Shown: positions 8,657-17,696 of the stretch, in pieces
How the letters are laid out: the number at the start of each line of letters is the position of its first letter
How positions within the stretch are numbered: position 1 is the first letter of the stretch
Source of the DNA: Kriegella sp965368185
Lineage (GTDB): Bacteria > Bacteroidota > Bacteroidia > Flavobacteriales > Flavobacteriaceae
Direction: 5' to 3'
DNA length: 64,000 nucleotides
Assembly (NCBI GenBank): GCA_965368185.1
Contig: CBDULZ010000014.1
Coordinates: 4,264 to 68,263, forward strand
The notes under the pieces: generated by a model
The model's input: only the letters and a program-made list of their open reading frames with translations
Databases searched by the model: none
What the model was told of the DNA's origin: nothing
Program-made: the position numbers and the translations under genes

Positions 8657-9514
8657 ATGGACACCGAGGTCAAACCTTTTAAAACCATCTTATTCGGATT
8701 TGCATTTTCACCCTCCTTGAAGGTAAATGTGCTCGAGACCACGCGTATAGCACATTTTTTCGGTGCAAGGCTAATTTTATTACACGTAGGTGAAAAAACC
8801 ATCGAAAAATCAAATGCTATCGATGCACTGTTATCAGAAGTAGAACATTCTGAACTTGGGGTCGAAATACAATGGAAAAGCGGAAACCCATTTAGAGTTA
8901 TGTTAGAAACTTGCAAGGGTTCGAATATCGATTTGCTGATTCTAGGAGCCGTACAACACGAAAATCTCTTTCGATTCTATGTAGGCTCCATAGCTAGAAA
9001 GTTAACGCGAAAAGTACGTTGTTCCGTTTTATTACTGATCAAACCTTCGGCAGTCCGTATTCCCTGTAAACATATCGTTGTGAATGGGGTAGATGCCCCC
9101 GAAACACCCTTGGCGATTACCACAGCTTTCTATGTAGCCAACGTGCTCGGTGCACAACAACTAACGGTAGTGGAAGAAATCTTGCAAAAAGAGCTTCATG
9201 TGTCCGTTGAAGATGACAGATCGCTTAAAAAAGCCAACATTATGAAAGAACGACTCAAACATCGAGAAGAATCTAGAGTACGCAAAATAATCGCCGAACT
9301 GCCCGAAGTCTTGAAAAAGGATGTCGCGATAAAAACGCAAAGTATATTTGGCAGGCACGGCTATTCTATTGGCCATTATGCCGAAGTGATTCGGGCCGAC
9401 CTTTTAGTTATGAACGCCCCTACAAAGACAGGTCTGTTGGATCGCATATTCACGCATGATATCGAGTATATTCTTTCAGATTTACCTACCGACTTGTTAA
9501 TCGTAAGAAACTGA
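8657..9514 (+). CDS. Tandem universal stress protein (two UspA domains)
   Basis: 285 residues, the length of double-Usp proteins. Domain 1 (about 8-140) starts TILFGFAFSPSL and contains IDLLILGAVQHENLF...VGSIARKLTRKVRCSVLLL, the Usp fold's C-terminal region, although the ATP-binding G-2x-G-9x-G pattern is imperfect. Domain 2 (about 145-285) ends in ADLLVMNAPTKTGLLDRIFTHDIEYILSD. Cytoplasmic. The stop is one base before the SulP start, so the two genes are co-transcribed and probably translationally coupled. Usp domains fused or linked to transporters often sense adenine nucleotides; that role here is inferred. A weak promoter-like TACCTTGG lies about 20 bases upstream. Confidence 0.85.
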   Translation: MDTEVKPFKTILFGFAFSPSLKVNVLETTRIAHFFGARLILLHVGEKTIEKSNAIDALLSEVEHSELGVEIQWKSGNPFRVMLETCKGSNIDLLILGAVQHENLFRFYVGSIARKLTRKVRCSVLLLIKPSAVRIPCKHIVVNGVDAPETPLAITTAFYVANVLGAQQLTVVEEILQKELHVSVEDDRSLKKANIMKERLKHREESRVRKIIAELPEVLKKDVAIKTQSIFGRHGYSIGHYAEVIRADLLVMNAPTKTGLLDRIFTHDIEYILSDLPTDLLIVRN

Positions 9515-9515
9515 T

Positions 9516-11723
9516 TTGTCTCCAAAAACCGACCACACCAAAAATTTTGTAAAAACCTTGCCCAAGAATATTTTCTCGGGATTTGTCGTTTCCCTCATTG
9601 CGCTTCCATTGGGCCTCGGTTTGGCCCTGGCAAGCGAAGCTCCTCCAATATCCGGTATTATTGCGGCCGTTGTCGGAGGTTTAGTGGTTGCCGTTCTAGG
9701 CGGATCGAACGTCACCATTACCGGGCCGGGTAATGGTATGGCCATCGTGTTGTTGACCTCAATTACCACCCTAGGTGAGGGTGACATGTACCAAGGCTAC
9801 TTATTTACCCTAGCCGCTATCGTGGTTTCAGGGGCAGTACAGATACTTCTCGGTTTTCTAAGAATGGGCAAATTAGCCAACTTTTTCCCTGCATCGGCTA
9901 TTGAGGGAATGTTGGCGGCCATCGGTCTGGGCATCCTCTCGAAACAATTCCACGTCATGATCGGCAATAATGACATCAATGGGGGCATAGCCGAACTACT
10001 GGGATGGATTCCGCAAGGCCTTTTCAATCTATTCAAAACGGATGACCCCTCGGTCCTGGTCGCGGCCTGTATCGGTTTCCTAAGTCTTTTAATCATGTTC
10101 CTTTACCCCAAGATAAGAAATAGGTACTTTCAATTGATTCCCGCTCCAATGTGGATAATTATTCTAACCGTAGGTGCTCCTTTCTTGCTTTCATCATTTA
10201 ATATTCCCTACCCTTTGAATGCCAATTTTCTGGTCGATATTCCCGATAATATCGTCGCTAGTTTAGCCTTTCCCGATTTTTCCAAGGTCTTTCATTTTGA
10301 TTTTACTGTGGCCGTTTTTGGAATTACCCTTATCGCCAGCATCGAATCGTTGCTCAGTATCAAGGCAGTCGATAAACTAGACCCCTTAAACCGAAGATCT
10401 AATACGAACAAAGACCTTAAGGCATTGGGCGCTGCTACTATGGCAAGCGGTTTTTTAGGCGGTATCAACGTTGTTACGGTAATCGCCCGAAGTTCGGTAA
10501 ATGTCAACAACGGGGCCACCAACCGTTCGGCTAATTTTTTCCATGCCCTGTTTTTGGGCACCTTTGTACTACTGTTCCAAGATGTTCTGAAAAAAATTCC
10601 CTTAGCGGCTTTGGCCGCCATCTTGGTATATACCGGGTATAAATTAGCAACTCCAAAAACGCTCAAAAAGGTAGCCCTCATAGGGAAAGAGCAGATTGCT
10701 ATCTTTCTGGCCACTCTATTGACAACGCTCTTTACCAACCTCATCACAGGCATTAGCGTGGGAATTCTAATTACGTTCATCATCCATATTTTAATTAACA
10801 AAAGCTTTTCACTCTTTTTGGGCCATATCACAAAACCGAACATACTGATGTACAGAGAAAATGATGGGGGCAATTTCTATATAAGCGTAAAGTATTTCTG
10901 TAGCTTTCTTAACTTTTATAAACTAAAAAATAAATTGGACATGGTTCCTGAGAACCAAGACGTGGTCTTGGATTTCTCAATGTGTAATTTTGTGGACCAT
11001 ACGGTAATGGAAGGGCTTGAGAACTATTCAGAGACCTTTGCAAAAAAAAGCGGAAGTATTGAAGTTATCGGTCTTGACAAGCACGGTACTTACTCAAAAC
11101 ATCCATCCGCCATTCGAAAAATCATCCCCTTGGCCAAATTGAACCCCATCGAGCGTTTTTATACCAAACGTCAGGAGTTGCTGAAGACCACCGCTCAAGA
11201 GTACCACTGGAATTATACCCCTAAGAAAAATACCGAGACCCGCTTTTTACGCGATTTTATTTTTTTCAGGACCCGACAGATTCCCTATCTGTACAATACC
11301 TTGGAAGAGAACCAAAAGGGGATTAAAGTAATCGATGTAGATTTTACCGAAGGCGCATTTATTGCTCGGGAAGAGGTTAAGACGACTGTAATGCATATTG
11401 AAATGGCTAAAAAAATTCCTGTTTTTGTTTTAGATAAGGAGGGCTTGCTTGATTTTATCTATAACCTGGCCGGTTTTAAGGATATCGACATCCAAGACCA
11501 TCCTGACTTCAACAAAAGATTTTTTCTAAGCGGTGAGAACAGGCCGGCAATTCAGCAGTTGTTCAGTGATGAACTTATTCTTTTTTTCGAAAGCAATCCC
11601 TATTATCATGTAGAATCGAACGGCAATTCCCTGCTTATCCTTAAAAAGGAACGCCTTCTGAGCGTTCAGGAGATAAAGGCCATGATTTACTTTGGTCAGC
11701 AGCTGCATCGGTTGATGCAATAA
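9516..11723 (+). CDS. SulP/SLC26-type inorganic anion transporter with STAS domain and C-terminal extension
   Basis: 735 residues from a TTG start at 9516. An ATG is absent nearby and the family N-terminus (NIFSGFVVSLIALPLGLGLA) lies just inside. Residues about 15-430 form the membrane domain, with signatures GLALASEAPPISGI, GSNVTITGPGNGM and the motif region SIESLLSIKAVDKLD. A STAS domain follows (VVLDFSMCNFVDHTVMEGL, about 480-530). Roughly 190 further residues (from about 545: RFLRDFIFFRTRQIPYLYN ... FNKRFFLSGENRPAI) are not part of a normal SulP. They faintly resemble DUF3137-like beta modules, but I am unsure. The substrate may be bicarbonate or sulfate; ALASEAPPISG-type SulPs next to Usp genes are often suggested to be bicarbonate carriers. 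Confidence 0.9.
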   Translation: MSPKTDHTKNFVKTLPKNIFSGFVVSLIALPLGLGLALASEAPPISGIIAAVVGGLVVAVLGGSNVTITGPGNGMAIVLLTSITTLGEGDMYQGYLFTLAAIVVSGAVQILLGFLRMGKLANFFPASAIEGMLAAIGLGILSKQFHVMIGNNDINGGIAELLGWIPQGLFNLFKTDDPSVLVAACIGFLSLLIMFLYPKIRNRYFQLIPAPMWIIILTVGAPFLLSSFNIPYPLNANFLVDIPDNIVASLAFPDFSKVFHFDFTVAVFGITLIASIESLLSIKAVDKLDPLNRRSNTNKDLKALGAATMASGFLGGINVVTVIARSSVNVNNGATNRSANFFHALFLGTFVLLFQDVLKKIPLAALAAILVYTGYKLATPKTLKKVALIGKEQIAIFLATLLTTLFTNLITGISVGILITFIIHILINKSFSLFLGHITKPNILMYRENDGGNFYISVKYFCSFLNFYKLKNKLDMVPENQDVVLDFSMCNFVDHTVMEGLENYSETFAKKSGSIEVIGLDKHGTYSKHPSAIRKIIPLAKLNPIERFYTKRQELLKTTAQEYHWNYTPKKNTETRFLRDFIFFRTRQIPYLYNTLEENQKGIKVIDVDFTEGAFIAREEVKTTVMHIEMAKKIPVFVLDKEGLLDFIYNLAGFKDIDIQDHPDFNKRFFLSGENRPAIQQLFSDELILFFESNPYYHVESNGNSLLILKKERLLSVQEIKAMIYFGQQLHRLMQ

Positions 11724-11825
11724 GCCTCCCGGCCTAGCCCAAAAATTGTAGAAACCGGGATAGTATTGTTAAAAAATTCTTAGATATTCGAGTAACCCTT
11801 TTCCTTTTCATAATTTGCAGCCTTT

Positions 11826-11833
11826 TATTTTTG
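11826..11833 (+). promoter_or_regulatory. Possible -7 element of the metallo-hydrolase gene
   Basis: TATTTTTG matches TAnnTTTG exactly and ends 6 bases before the ATG at 11840, which would make the transcript leaderless. It sits in a T-rich stretch without a -33 box, so it may be chance. Confidence 0.3.
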
Positions 11834-11839
11834 TTATAA

Positions 11840-12700
11840 ATGAAATTATATCCCGTTGAGACTGGAAATTTTAAGTTGGATGGCGGCGCTATGTTCGGGG
11901 TGGTACCCAAAACGATATGGAATAGAAGCAACCCGGCAGACGCTAACAACCTAATCGATATGGCCGCTCGAAGCCTTTTGATAGAAGACGGTGACAGACT
12001 GATTCTTATCGACACCGGCATGGGTAACAAACAATCCGATAAATTCTTTGGCTATTACTATCGCTGGGGTGATTATACGATTGACAATTCATTGCATAAA
12101 CTAGGCTTTCATAGGGATGATATTACCGATGTTTTTTTAACACACCTCCATTTTGATCATTGTGGCGGGTGTATTCAGTGGAACAAAGATAGAACGGGTT
12201 ATGAACCTGCATTTAAAAATGCGGCGTTCTGGACGAATGAAGATCATTGGGAATGGGCTACAAAACCCAATGCCAGGGAAAAAGCCTCTTTTCTAAAGGA
12301 AAACCTCCTGCCCATGAAGGAAAGTGGACAGTTGAAATTTATAAAGAAAGGCAACGACACCTTTTTAGAAACCTCCGAACTGGGTTTTGGTATCCTTTTT
12401 GTTGATGGTCATACCGAAAAGCAAATGTTGCCACAAATTGAGTATCAAGGTAAAACCATTGTTTTTGTAGCCGATCTGATTCCTACGGTCGGTCATATTC
12501 CATTACCTTATGTAATGGGCTACGATACGAGACCCTTGTTAACGCTTAATGAAAAAAGAGACTTTCTGAACAAGGCGGAGGAAAAGCAATTTTACCTGTT
12601 TTTTGAACACGATGCACACAATGAAATCTGCACTTTACAGTCCACAGAAAAGGGAATCCGCCCTGATGACATATATAATTTCCATGAGCTTTTCCTGTAA
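11840..12700 (+). CDS. Metallo-beta-lactamase-fold hydrolase
   Basis: 286 residues without a signal peptide, so cytoplasmic. The MBL zinc motif THLHFDHCGG (H102, H104, D106, H107) is intact. It is preceded by the strand LILIDTGMG (D58) and followed by FVDGHTEKQML, IVFVADLIPT and FFEHDAHNE for the remaining ligands. Spacing and the YYYRWGDYTIDNSL insertion resemble quorum-quenching-lactonase and AttM-like members, which hydrolyse lactones and other esters. The next gene, an SMP-30-like protein, starts inside its last 17 bases, so the two are translated in tandem. The substrate cannot be read from the sequence. Confidence 0.88.
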   Translation: MKLYPVETGNFKLDGGAMFGVVPKTIWNRSNPADANNLIDMAARSLLIEDGDRLILIDTGMGNKQSDKFFGYYYRWGDYTIDNSLHKLGFHRDDITDVFLTHLHFDHCGGCIQWNKDRTGYEPAFKNAAFWTNEDHWEWATKPNAREKASFLKENLLPMKESGQLKFIKKGNDTFLETSELGFGILFVDGHTEKQMLPQIEYQGKTIVFVADLIPTVGHIPLPYVMGYDTRPLLTLNEKRDFLNKAEEKQFYLFFEHDAHNEICTLQSTEKGIRPDDIYNFHELFL

Positions 12701-13589
12701 GTCCTTTTCAAAAATACTAATTGGTATTTGTTTTGTGGCTTTGAGCACTATTGTAGAAGCGCAACAAGGTCAAAGTACAGACTTGACTCCTGAATATTCC
12801 TTTACCAAAGGCATTGAGGGCCCTGCTGTAGATAAGGAAGGCAACCTCTATGCGGTCAATTTTAGGAAAGAAGGAACAATAGGAATCGTATACGAAAATG
12901 GTGAAGTTGCTGTTTTTACTGAGCTTCCCGAAGGAAGCATTGGCAACGGCATCCGATTTGACCAAAATGGGAACATGTTCATTGCAGATTATGTGAAACA
13001 CATCGTGTATCGCATCGAAAAGGGTTCAACCCAACCCATGGTCTGGGCCTACAATCCCGAGATGAGCCAACCGAACGATTTGGCAATTGCACCGAATGGC
13101 ACCATATACCTTAGCGACCCCAATTGGAACGAAGGTACGGGGCGCATATGGATGATCAACGACTTAAAAGAAATCATAGTACTTGAAGAAAATATGGGTA
13201 CGACCAATGGTATTGAAGTGAGTCCCGATGGAAAAAAACTCTATGTAAACGAGTCGGTTCAAGGTAATGTCTGGGAGTATGACATTCACAAAGACGGAAG
13301 TCTTTCCAACAAGACCAAGTTCATTTCTTTTAATGATTTCGGCATGGACGGCATGCGGTGCGATAATCAAGGTAATTTATATATTACCCGTTATGATAAA
13401 GGCACGGTTGTTATTGTATCACCCACTGCCAAAATCATAAAGGAGGTACAATTAAAGGGAAAGAAGCCATCAAATATTACCTTTGGGGGCAAAAATGGCA
13501 AAACTTGTTTTGTGACCATGGCTGACCGAGGTTGTTTCGAAACATTTGCCGCCCTAAATTCAGGCGCGTTTTATCAAAAAACACACTAA
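12684..13589 (+). CDS. SMP-30/gluconolactonase/LRE-like secreted beta-propeller
   Basis: 301 residues from ATG 12684. Upstream in-frame ATGs lie inside the previous gene and would spoil the signal peptide (MSFSCKSFSKILIGICFVA, cleavage near VEAQQ), so 12684 is preferred. The beta-propeller has the SMP-30 sequence rhythm: GIEGPAVDKEGNLYAVN (with the metal Glu in EGP), NGIRFDQNGNMFIAD, PNDLAIAPNG, TTNGIEVSPDGKKLYVNES and DGMRCDNQGNLYIT. Members bind one divalent metal and hydrolyse sugar lactones or related esters. It would act in the periplasm. It overlaps the MBL gene by 17 bases, and the S8 protease follows 16 bases later, so it is likely part of a four-gene operon. Confidence 0.85.
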   Translation: MSFSCKSFSKILIGICFVALSTIVEAQQGQSTDLTPEYSFTKGIEGPAVDKEGNLYAVNFRKEGTIGIVYENGEVAVFTELPEGSIGNGIRFDQNGNMFIADYVKHIVYRIEKGSTQPMVWAYNPEMSQPNDLAIAPNGTIYLSDPNWNEGTGRIWMINDLKEIIVLEENMGTTNGIEVSPDGKKLYVNESVQGNVWEYDIHKDGSLSNKTKFISFNDFGMDGMRCDNQGNLYITRYDKGTVVIVSPTAKIIKEVQLKGKKPSNITFGGKNGKTCFVTMADRGCFETFAALNSGAFYQKTH

Positions 13590-13605
13590 CTTAATATTAT
13601 ATAAA

Positions 13606-15237
13606 ATGACAATTAATTTATCAAAATTATGCCTTTGTTTTTCAGTTTCTTTGTTATTAATGGGCTGTGGGGCTACTTCTTTGGTTTCCACCCCTATTGA
13701 AAATATAGATACGACGCCCTTAAAAATCGCCGACCTTAGCGACAGTGAGAAAAAGAATTGGGGTCATTTAGATCTTGTCGCAGATACCATTCCAGGAATG
13801 AGCGTTGATAAAGCCTATGCCGAAATCATCGGGAATAAAAAAGGACAAAAAGTAATCGTAGCTGTACTCGATTCAGGTATGGATCTTAAACATGAAGACC
13901 TTGACGGGGTATTATGGACGAACAAAGGGGAAAAACCTGGAAATGGTATAGACGATGATGGCAATGGGTATGTCGATGACATTCATGGTTATAATTTTTT
14001 AGGTGAATCGTATAACGAGCAGTTGGAATATGCTAGGATAATACGACTGAAGATCGGTGATGCTACATTGCAGTCCCAAGCAAAGAAAAAATTAGATGAA
14101 AACTATCAAAAGGCCTTTCAGAACAAACAGCAATACGAACAACTATTACAGGCCGTTACAACTGCAGATGAGGCGATAAAAGAAAAACTCGGGAAAGATA
14201 CCTATACCAAAAAAGATGTTTCATCTATTAAGCCCACAGATCAGGCAATGCAACGAAATGTGGGAATAATCACTCAAATGTTCACTTTTGCCGACAGCAT
14301 TGCCGAGGTATATAAAGATTTGAATGCGGGCCTCAAACATTTCACCGAACAATTGAATTATAATTACAATATAGATTTTAACGGACGTGAGGTTGTCGGT
14401 GACAATCCCTATGACATAACAGATTTGGGCTATGGAAACGGAAACCCACAGAACCGGATGGAAGATGAAAGCCACGGCACCCACGTTGCCGGGATTATCG
14501 CTGCAGAGCGAAATAACGGTAAAGGTGTAAATGGTGTAGCGAACAATGTAGCAATTATGAGCATTCGGGCAGTTCCTAACGGAGACGAATACGATAAGGA
14601 CATTGCCTTGGGCATTCGCTATGCCGTTGACAATGGCGCCAAAATAATTAACGGTAGTTTCGGGAAATCGTTTTCTCCCAATGCAACATGGGTTTATGAT
14701 GCCATAAAATATGCTGCTGACAACGATGTACTTTTTGTTCATGCCGCAGGAAACGAAGGCGCGGATTTAGACGACCCTAGCAATCCCAACTTCCCTAACG
14801 ATCAAATAGATAACGGCCCTGAAATTGCCGATAATGTCATTACCGTTGGTGCGCTTAGCAGCAAATATGGTTCGGAGATGGTAGCAACATTCTCAAACTA
14901 CGGGAAAGTAAATGTGGATGTTTTTGCCCCGGGGGACAATATTTATTCCACCATGCCCAACAATGAATATGAATATCAGGGCGGTACTTCTATGGCAGCA
15001 CCGGCCGTAGCCGGGGTCGCAGCTCTGATACGCTCTCAATATCCTAAACTTACAGCTTCCGAGGTCAAGCATATTTTAATGGATTCTGGTTTGGCGCCAA
15101 TGGCAAAAGTCGTTTTAGGGGGTGATACATCGATTACCGCTACTTTAAATAACGTCTCGACTTCAGGCAAAATCGTCAATGCCTATAACGCCCTTATAAT
15201 GGCAGACGGTGTTTCAAAAGGGAAAATAAAAATATAA
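13606..15237 (+). CDS. S8 subtilisin-family serine protease lipoprotein
   Basis: 543 residues. Lipoprotein signal with lipobox LLLMGCG (Cys21), so membrane-anchored. The subtilisin triad is complete: Asp89 in VAVLDSGMD, His290 in SHGTHVAG and Ser462 in GGTSMAAPAVAG. The oxyanion Asn is in HAAGNEG (about 383). About 190 residues lie between the Asp and His blocks. They include a Ca-binding-like DDDGNGYVDD and a predicted helical, Lys/Gln-rich stretch (LQSQAKKKLDENYQKAF), an insertion known in Bacteroidota S8 proteases. No T9SS sorting domain is present. It is six bases from the M1 peptidase downstream, so the pair probably degrades extracytoplasmic proteins and peptides together. Confidence 0.93.
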   Translation: MTINLSKLCLCFSVSLLLMGCGATSLVSTPIENIDTTPLKIADLSDSEKKNWGHLDLVADTIPGMSVDKAYAEIIGNKKGQKVIVAVLDSGMDLKHEDLDGVLWTNKGEKPGNGIDDDGNGYVDDIHGYNFLGESYNEQLEYARIIRLKIGDATLQSQAKKKLDENYQKAFQNKQQYEQLLQAVTTADEAIKEKLGKDTYTKKDVSSIKPTDQAMQRNVGIITQMFTFADSIAEVYKDLNAGLKHFTEQLNYNYNIDFNGREVVGDNPYDITDLGYGNGNPQNRMEDESHGTHVAGIIAAERNNGKGVNGVANNVAIMSIRAVPNGDEYDKDIALGIRYAVDNGAKIINGSFGKSFSPNATWVYDAIKYAADNDVLFVHAAGNEGADLDDPSNPNFPNDQIDNGPEIADNVITVGALSSKYGSEMVATFSNYGKVNVDVFAPGDNIYSTMPNNEYEYQGGTSMAAPAVAGVAALIRSQYPKLTASEVKHILMDSGLAPMAKVVLGGDTSITATLNNVSTSGKIVNAYNALIMADGVSKGKIKI

Positions 15238-15243
15238 AATACC

Positions 15244-17112
15244 ATGCAGTATAAAAAAATTGGTTTTATTGGGCTTTTACTTATTTTTTTAGGTGCCATA
15301 ACTCATTTAAGCGCACAGAACACAATTTGTTATTGGCAACAACATGTAGATTATACCATGGATGTGACCATGGATGTAAAATCATTTCAATACTCGGGAA
15401 CCCAAAAGTTGGTGTATACCAATAACTCTCCCGATACGTTAAACAGAATTTACTATCACCTCTTTTTCAATGCATTTCAGCCCGGAAGCGAAATGGATAT
15501 TCGCCTGCAGAACATTCCGGATCCCGATAATAGGATGATGAGCGAAAACCAAACGAGCCGTATCGCTGCATTGGATCAAGGCGAGATGGGATACCTGCAC
15601 GCGACATCCCTAAAACAAGATGGGCAAACCGTTACTTTTCTTGAGGAGGAGACCGTTCTGGTCGTTGATTTGGATACCCCTGTACCCCCGGGTGGCAAAA
15701 CCACTCTTGACATGCAATTCGAGGGTCAAGTTCCTTTGCAAGTGCGTCGGGCAGGGCGTAATAGCACGGAAGGTGTAGCGCTATCCATGAGCCAATGGTA
15801 TCCAAAACTAGCAGAATATGATTTTGAAGGGTGGCATGCAGATCCCTATATTGGCCGTGAATTTCACGGGGTTTGGGGCAATTTTGATGTAAAATTGACC
15901 TTGGACAAAAATTATGTCGTAGGCGGTAGCGGATATCTTCAAAATCCACAAGAAATAGGTCACGGATACGAAGCTCCGGGTTCCAAGATTAAAAAACAAA
16001 AGGGGAAAACCTTGACTTGGCATTTTAAAGCCCCCATGGTTCATGACTTTATGTGGGCTGCAGACCCCGATTACCTACATGATACCCTTCAGGTCGAAAA
16101 TGGCCCTACACTCCATTTTCTGTACAAGAACAATCCGGAAATAATTGAAAATTGGAAAAACCTACAGCCTAAAACTGCCGAAATGATGCAGTTTTTCAGC
16201 AAAAACATAGGGGTGTATCCGTATAAACAATACTCGGTCATTCAAGGAGGCGATGGAGGTATGGAATACGCGATGAGTACCTTGATTACCGGTGAAAGAA
16301 AGTTTGGGAGCCTTGTAGGCGTAACGGCACATGAATTGGCACATTCTTGGTTTCAGCATATATTGGCCACCAATGAGTCAAAACATGAATGGATGGATGA
16401 AGGCTTTACCACTTTTATCTCTTCGCTCTGCATGAATGAAGTTATGGACGAGAACAAGGATAACCCCTTTGAAAACTCCTACCAAGGATATTACAACATG
16501 GCAAACTCTGGCAAAGAACAACCACAGACAACACATGCCGATCGTTACGACCTTAACTATGTCTATGGACAAGCCGCTTACAGTAAAGGGTCCGTTTTTC
16601 TCGCGCAATTGGGGTATATCATCGGCCAAGGCAAATTAATGGAAACCATTCAAAAATATTATGAAGATTTCAAGTTCAAACATCCGGTTCCTAACGATAT
16701 AAAGCGAACGGCTGAGAAAGTTTCAGGTATGGAGCTCGACTGGTACTTAACCGACTGGACACAGACGACCAACACTATCGATTACGGCATTAAAGAGGTA
16801 AAAGACGATGGTGAAAAAACTGAGGTGACATTAGAACGCATTGGGTTGATGCCCATGCCTATCGATCTTTTGGTGGTCTATGCCGATGGAAGCCAAGAAA
16901 CACTTTATGCGCCATTGCGAATGATGCGTGGTGAGAAAGAAAACCCGTATCCAAATTTGAAAAGAACCGTACTCGAAGATTGGCCCTGGGCCTTTCCGAC
17001 CTATAGTTTTACAATCGATAAACCCAAAGACAATATCAAGGCCGTTGTAATCGACCCATCTCAATTGATGGCCGACATCAATGCTGCCAACAATATTTGG
17101 CAGGCCCCCTAG
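15244..17112 (+). CDS. M1-family zinc metallopeptidase (aminopeptidase)
   Basis: 622 residues with a signal peptide (MQYKKIGFIGLLLIFLGAI, cleavage near LSAQ). The zinc site is complete: HELAH at 363-367 with the third ligand Glu386 in HEWMDEGF. The upstream beta-rich domain (GTQKLVYTNNSPDTLNRIY) is typical of M1. The substrate-recognition GxMEN motif appears as GGMEYAMS (about 338-345). It is expected in the periplasm, removing N-terminal residues from peptides. Last gene of the run that begins with the MBL hydrolase; the gap to rnpA is 0.2 kb and contains a new promoter. Confidence 0.93.
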   Translation: MQYKKIGFIGLLLIFLGAITHLSAQNTICYWQQHVDYTMDVTMDVKSFQYSGTQKLVYTNNSPDTLNRIYYHLFFNAFQPGSEMDIRLQNIPDPDNRMMSENQTSRIAALDQGEMGYLHATSLKQDGQTVTFLEEETVLVVDLDTPVPPGGKTTLDMQFEGQVPLQVRRAGRNSTEGVALSMSQWYPKLAEYDFEGWHADPYIGREFHGVWGNFDVKLTLDKNYVVGGSGYLQNPQEIGHGYEAPGSKIKKQKGKTLTWHFKAPMVHDFMWAADPDYLHDTLQVENGPTLHFLYKNNPEIIENWKNLQPKTAEMMQFFSKNIGVYPYKQYSVIQGGDGGMEYAMSTLITGERKFGSLVGVTAHELAHSWFQHILATNESKHEWMDEGFTTFISSLCMNEVMDENKDNPFENSYQGYYNMANSGKEQPQTTHADRYDLNYVYGQAAYSKGSVFLAQLGYIIGQGKLMETIQKYYEDFKFKHPVPNDIKRTAEKVSGMELDWYLTDWTQTTNTIDYGIKEVKDDGEKTEVTLERIGLMPMPIDLLVVYADGSQETLYAPLRMMRGEKENPYPNLKRTVLEDWPWAFPTYSFTIDKPKDNIKAVVIDPSQLMADINAANNIWQAP

Positions 17113-17246
17113 GTTCTACAATATCCGTTCTAAAAATCGAAGTTGTTCCTTCAGATTGAGGTGTTGTTTTTAAATGGGAACATCTAGAAACAAATGCTGC
17201 GAGTTTGAGATTGCCTTTTGCTTAATGGCGGAAAAAAATGATGTAG

Positions 17247-17254
17247 TATCTTTG
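17247..17254 (+). promoter_or_regulatory. Candidate -7 element of rnpA
   Basis: TATCTTTG matches TAnnTTTG exactly, 62 bases before the rnpA start. The -33 region is poor. Its place in the only sizeable gap between the M1 peptidase and rnpA supports it. Confidence 0.5.
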
Positions 17255-17315
17255 TGTCATCATCGCCCCTATTTGCGGTTGTTTCTTCAATATCATAAAT
17301 GAACGGTAAAAGCTC

Positions 17316-17693
17316 TTGAAAAGACCCTTAAACTTTGGCTATCCCAGGCGAGAAAAATTAAAGAGCAAAAAGCTCATTGAACAATTGTTTCTAGAGGGTA
17401 AATCTGTTTCTAGCTATCCCCTCAAATTAATATACCTACAAACTGAACTGCCCGAAGACGTAAAAATTCAAAGCAGTATGGCAGTACCGAAAAAAAAGTT
17501 CAAAAGTGCCGTAAAGCGAAATCGAATAAAAAGATTGCTTCGGGAAGCCTACCGATTGAACAAACATCTCGTTTTTAACAATAGTGACACCTCTTTTGCG
17601 TTTCTATTTTTATATCTTGGAAAAGATATGCCCGACTACGACGAGGTAGAAAAGCACATGCGAACGATACTTCAAAAATTTCTAAAAAATTAG
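17316..17693 (+). CDS. rnpA: Ribonuclease P protein component
   Basis: 125 residues from a TTG start at 17316; the nearby ATG at 17299 is out of frame and stops at once. The family core is clear: LKSKKLIEQLFLEGKSV, then QSSMAVPKKKFKSAVKRNRIKRLLREAYR, whose KRNRIKRLLRE helix is the RNR signature that contacts the precursor tRNA and RNase P RNA. The protein is small and very basic. It works with the RNA subunit, which is not in this window, to mature tRNA 5' ends. The S41 protease gene begins 3 bases after its stop, so the two form an operon. rpmH is not adjacent, unlike in many other phyla. Confidence 0.95.
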   Translation: MKRPLNFGYPRREKLKSKKLIEQLFLEGKSVSSYPLKLIYLQTELPEDVKIQSSMAVPKKKFKSAVKRNRIKRLLREAYRLNKHLVFNNSDTSFAFLFLYLGKDMPDYDEVEKHMRTILQKFLKN

Positions 17694-17696
17694 GTA

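Noticed and set aside
11727..11760. TCCCGG ... CCGGGA stem after the SulP gene
   Set aside because: Six pairs with a 22-base loop and no T-run; too weak to call a terminator.
12603..12683. Longer N-terminus for the SMP-30-like protein
   Set aside because: Lies inside the MBL hydrolase gene and would bury the signal peptide; start moved to 12684.
14221..14742. 173-codon antisense frame in the S8 protease
   Set aside because: Shadow of a conserved protease region, Cys/Ile-rich without domain features; same for long antisense frames at 10292-10873, 43314-43940 and 47557-48132.
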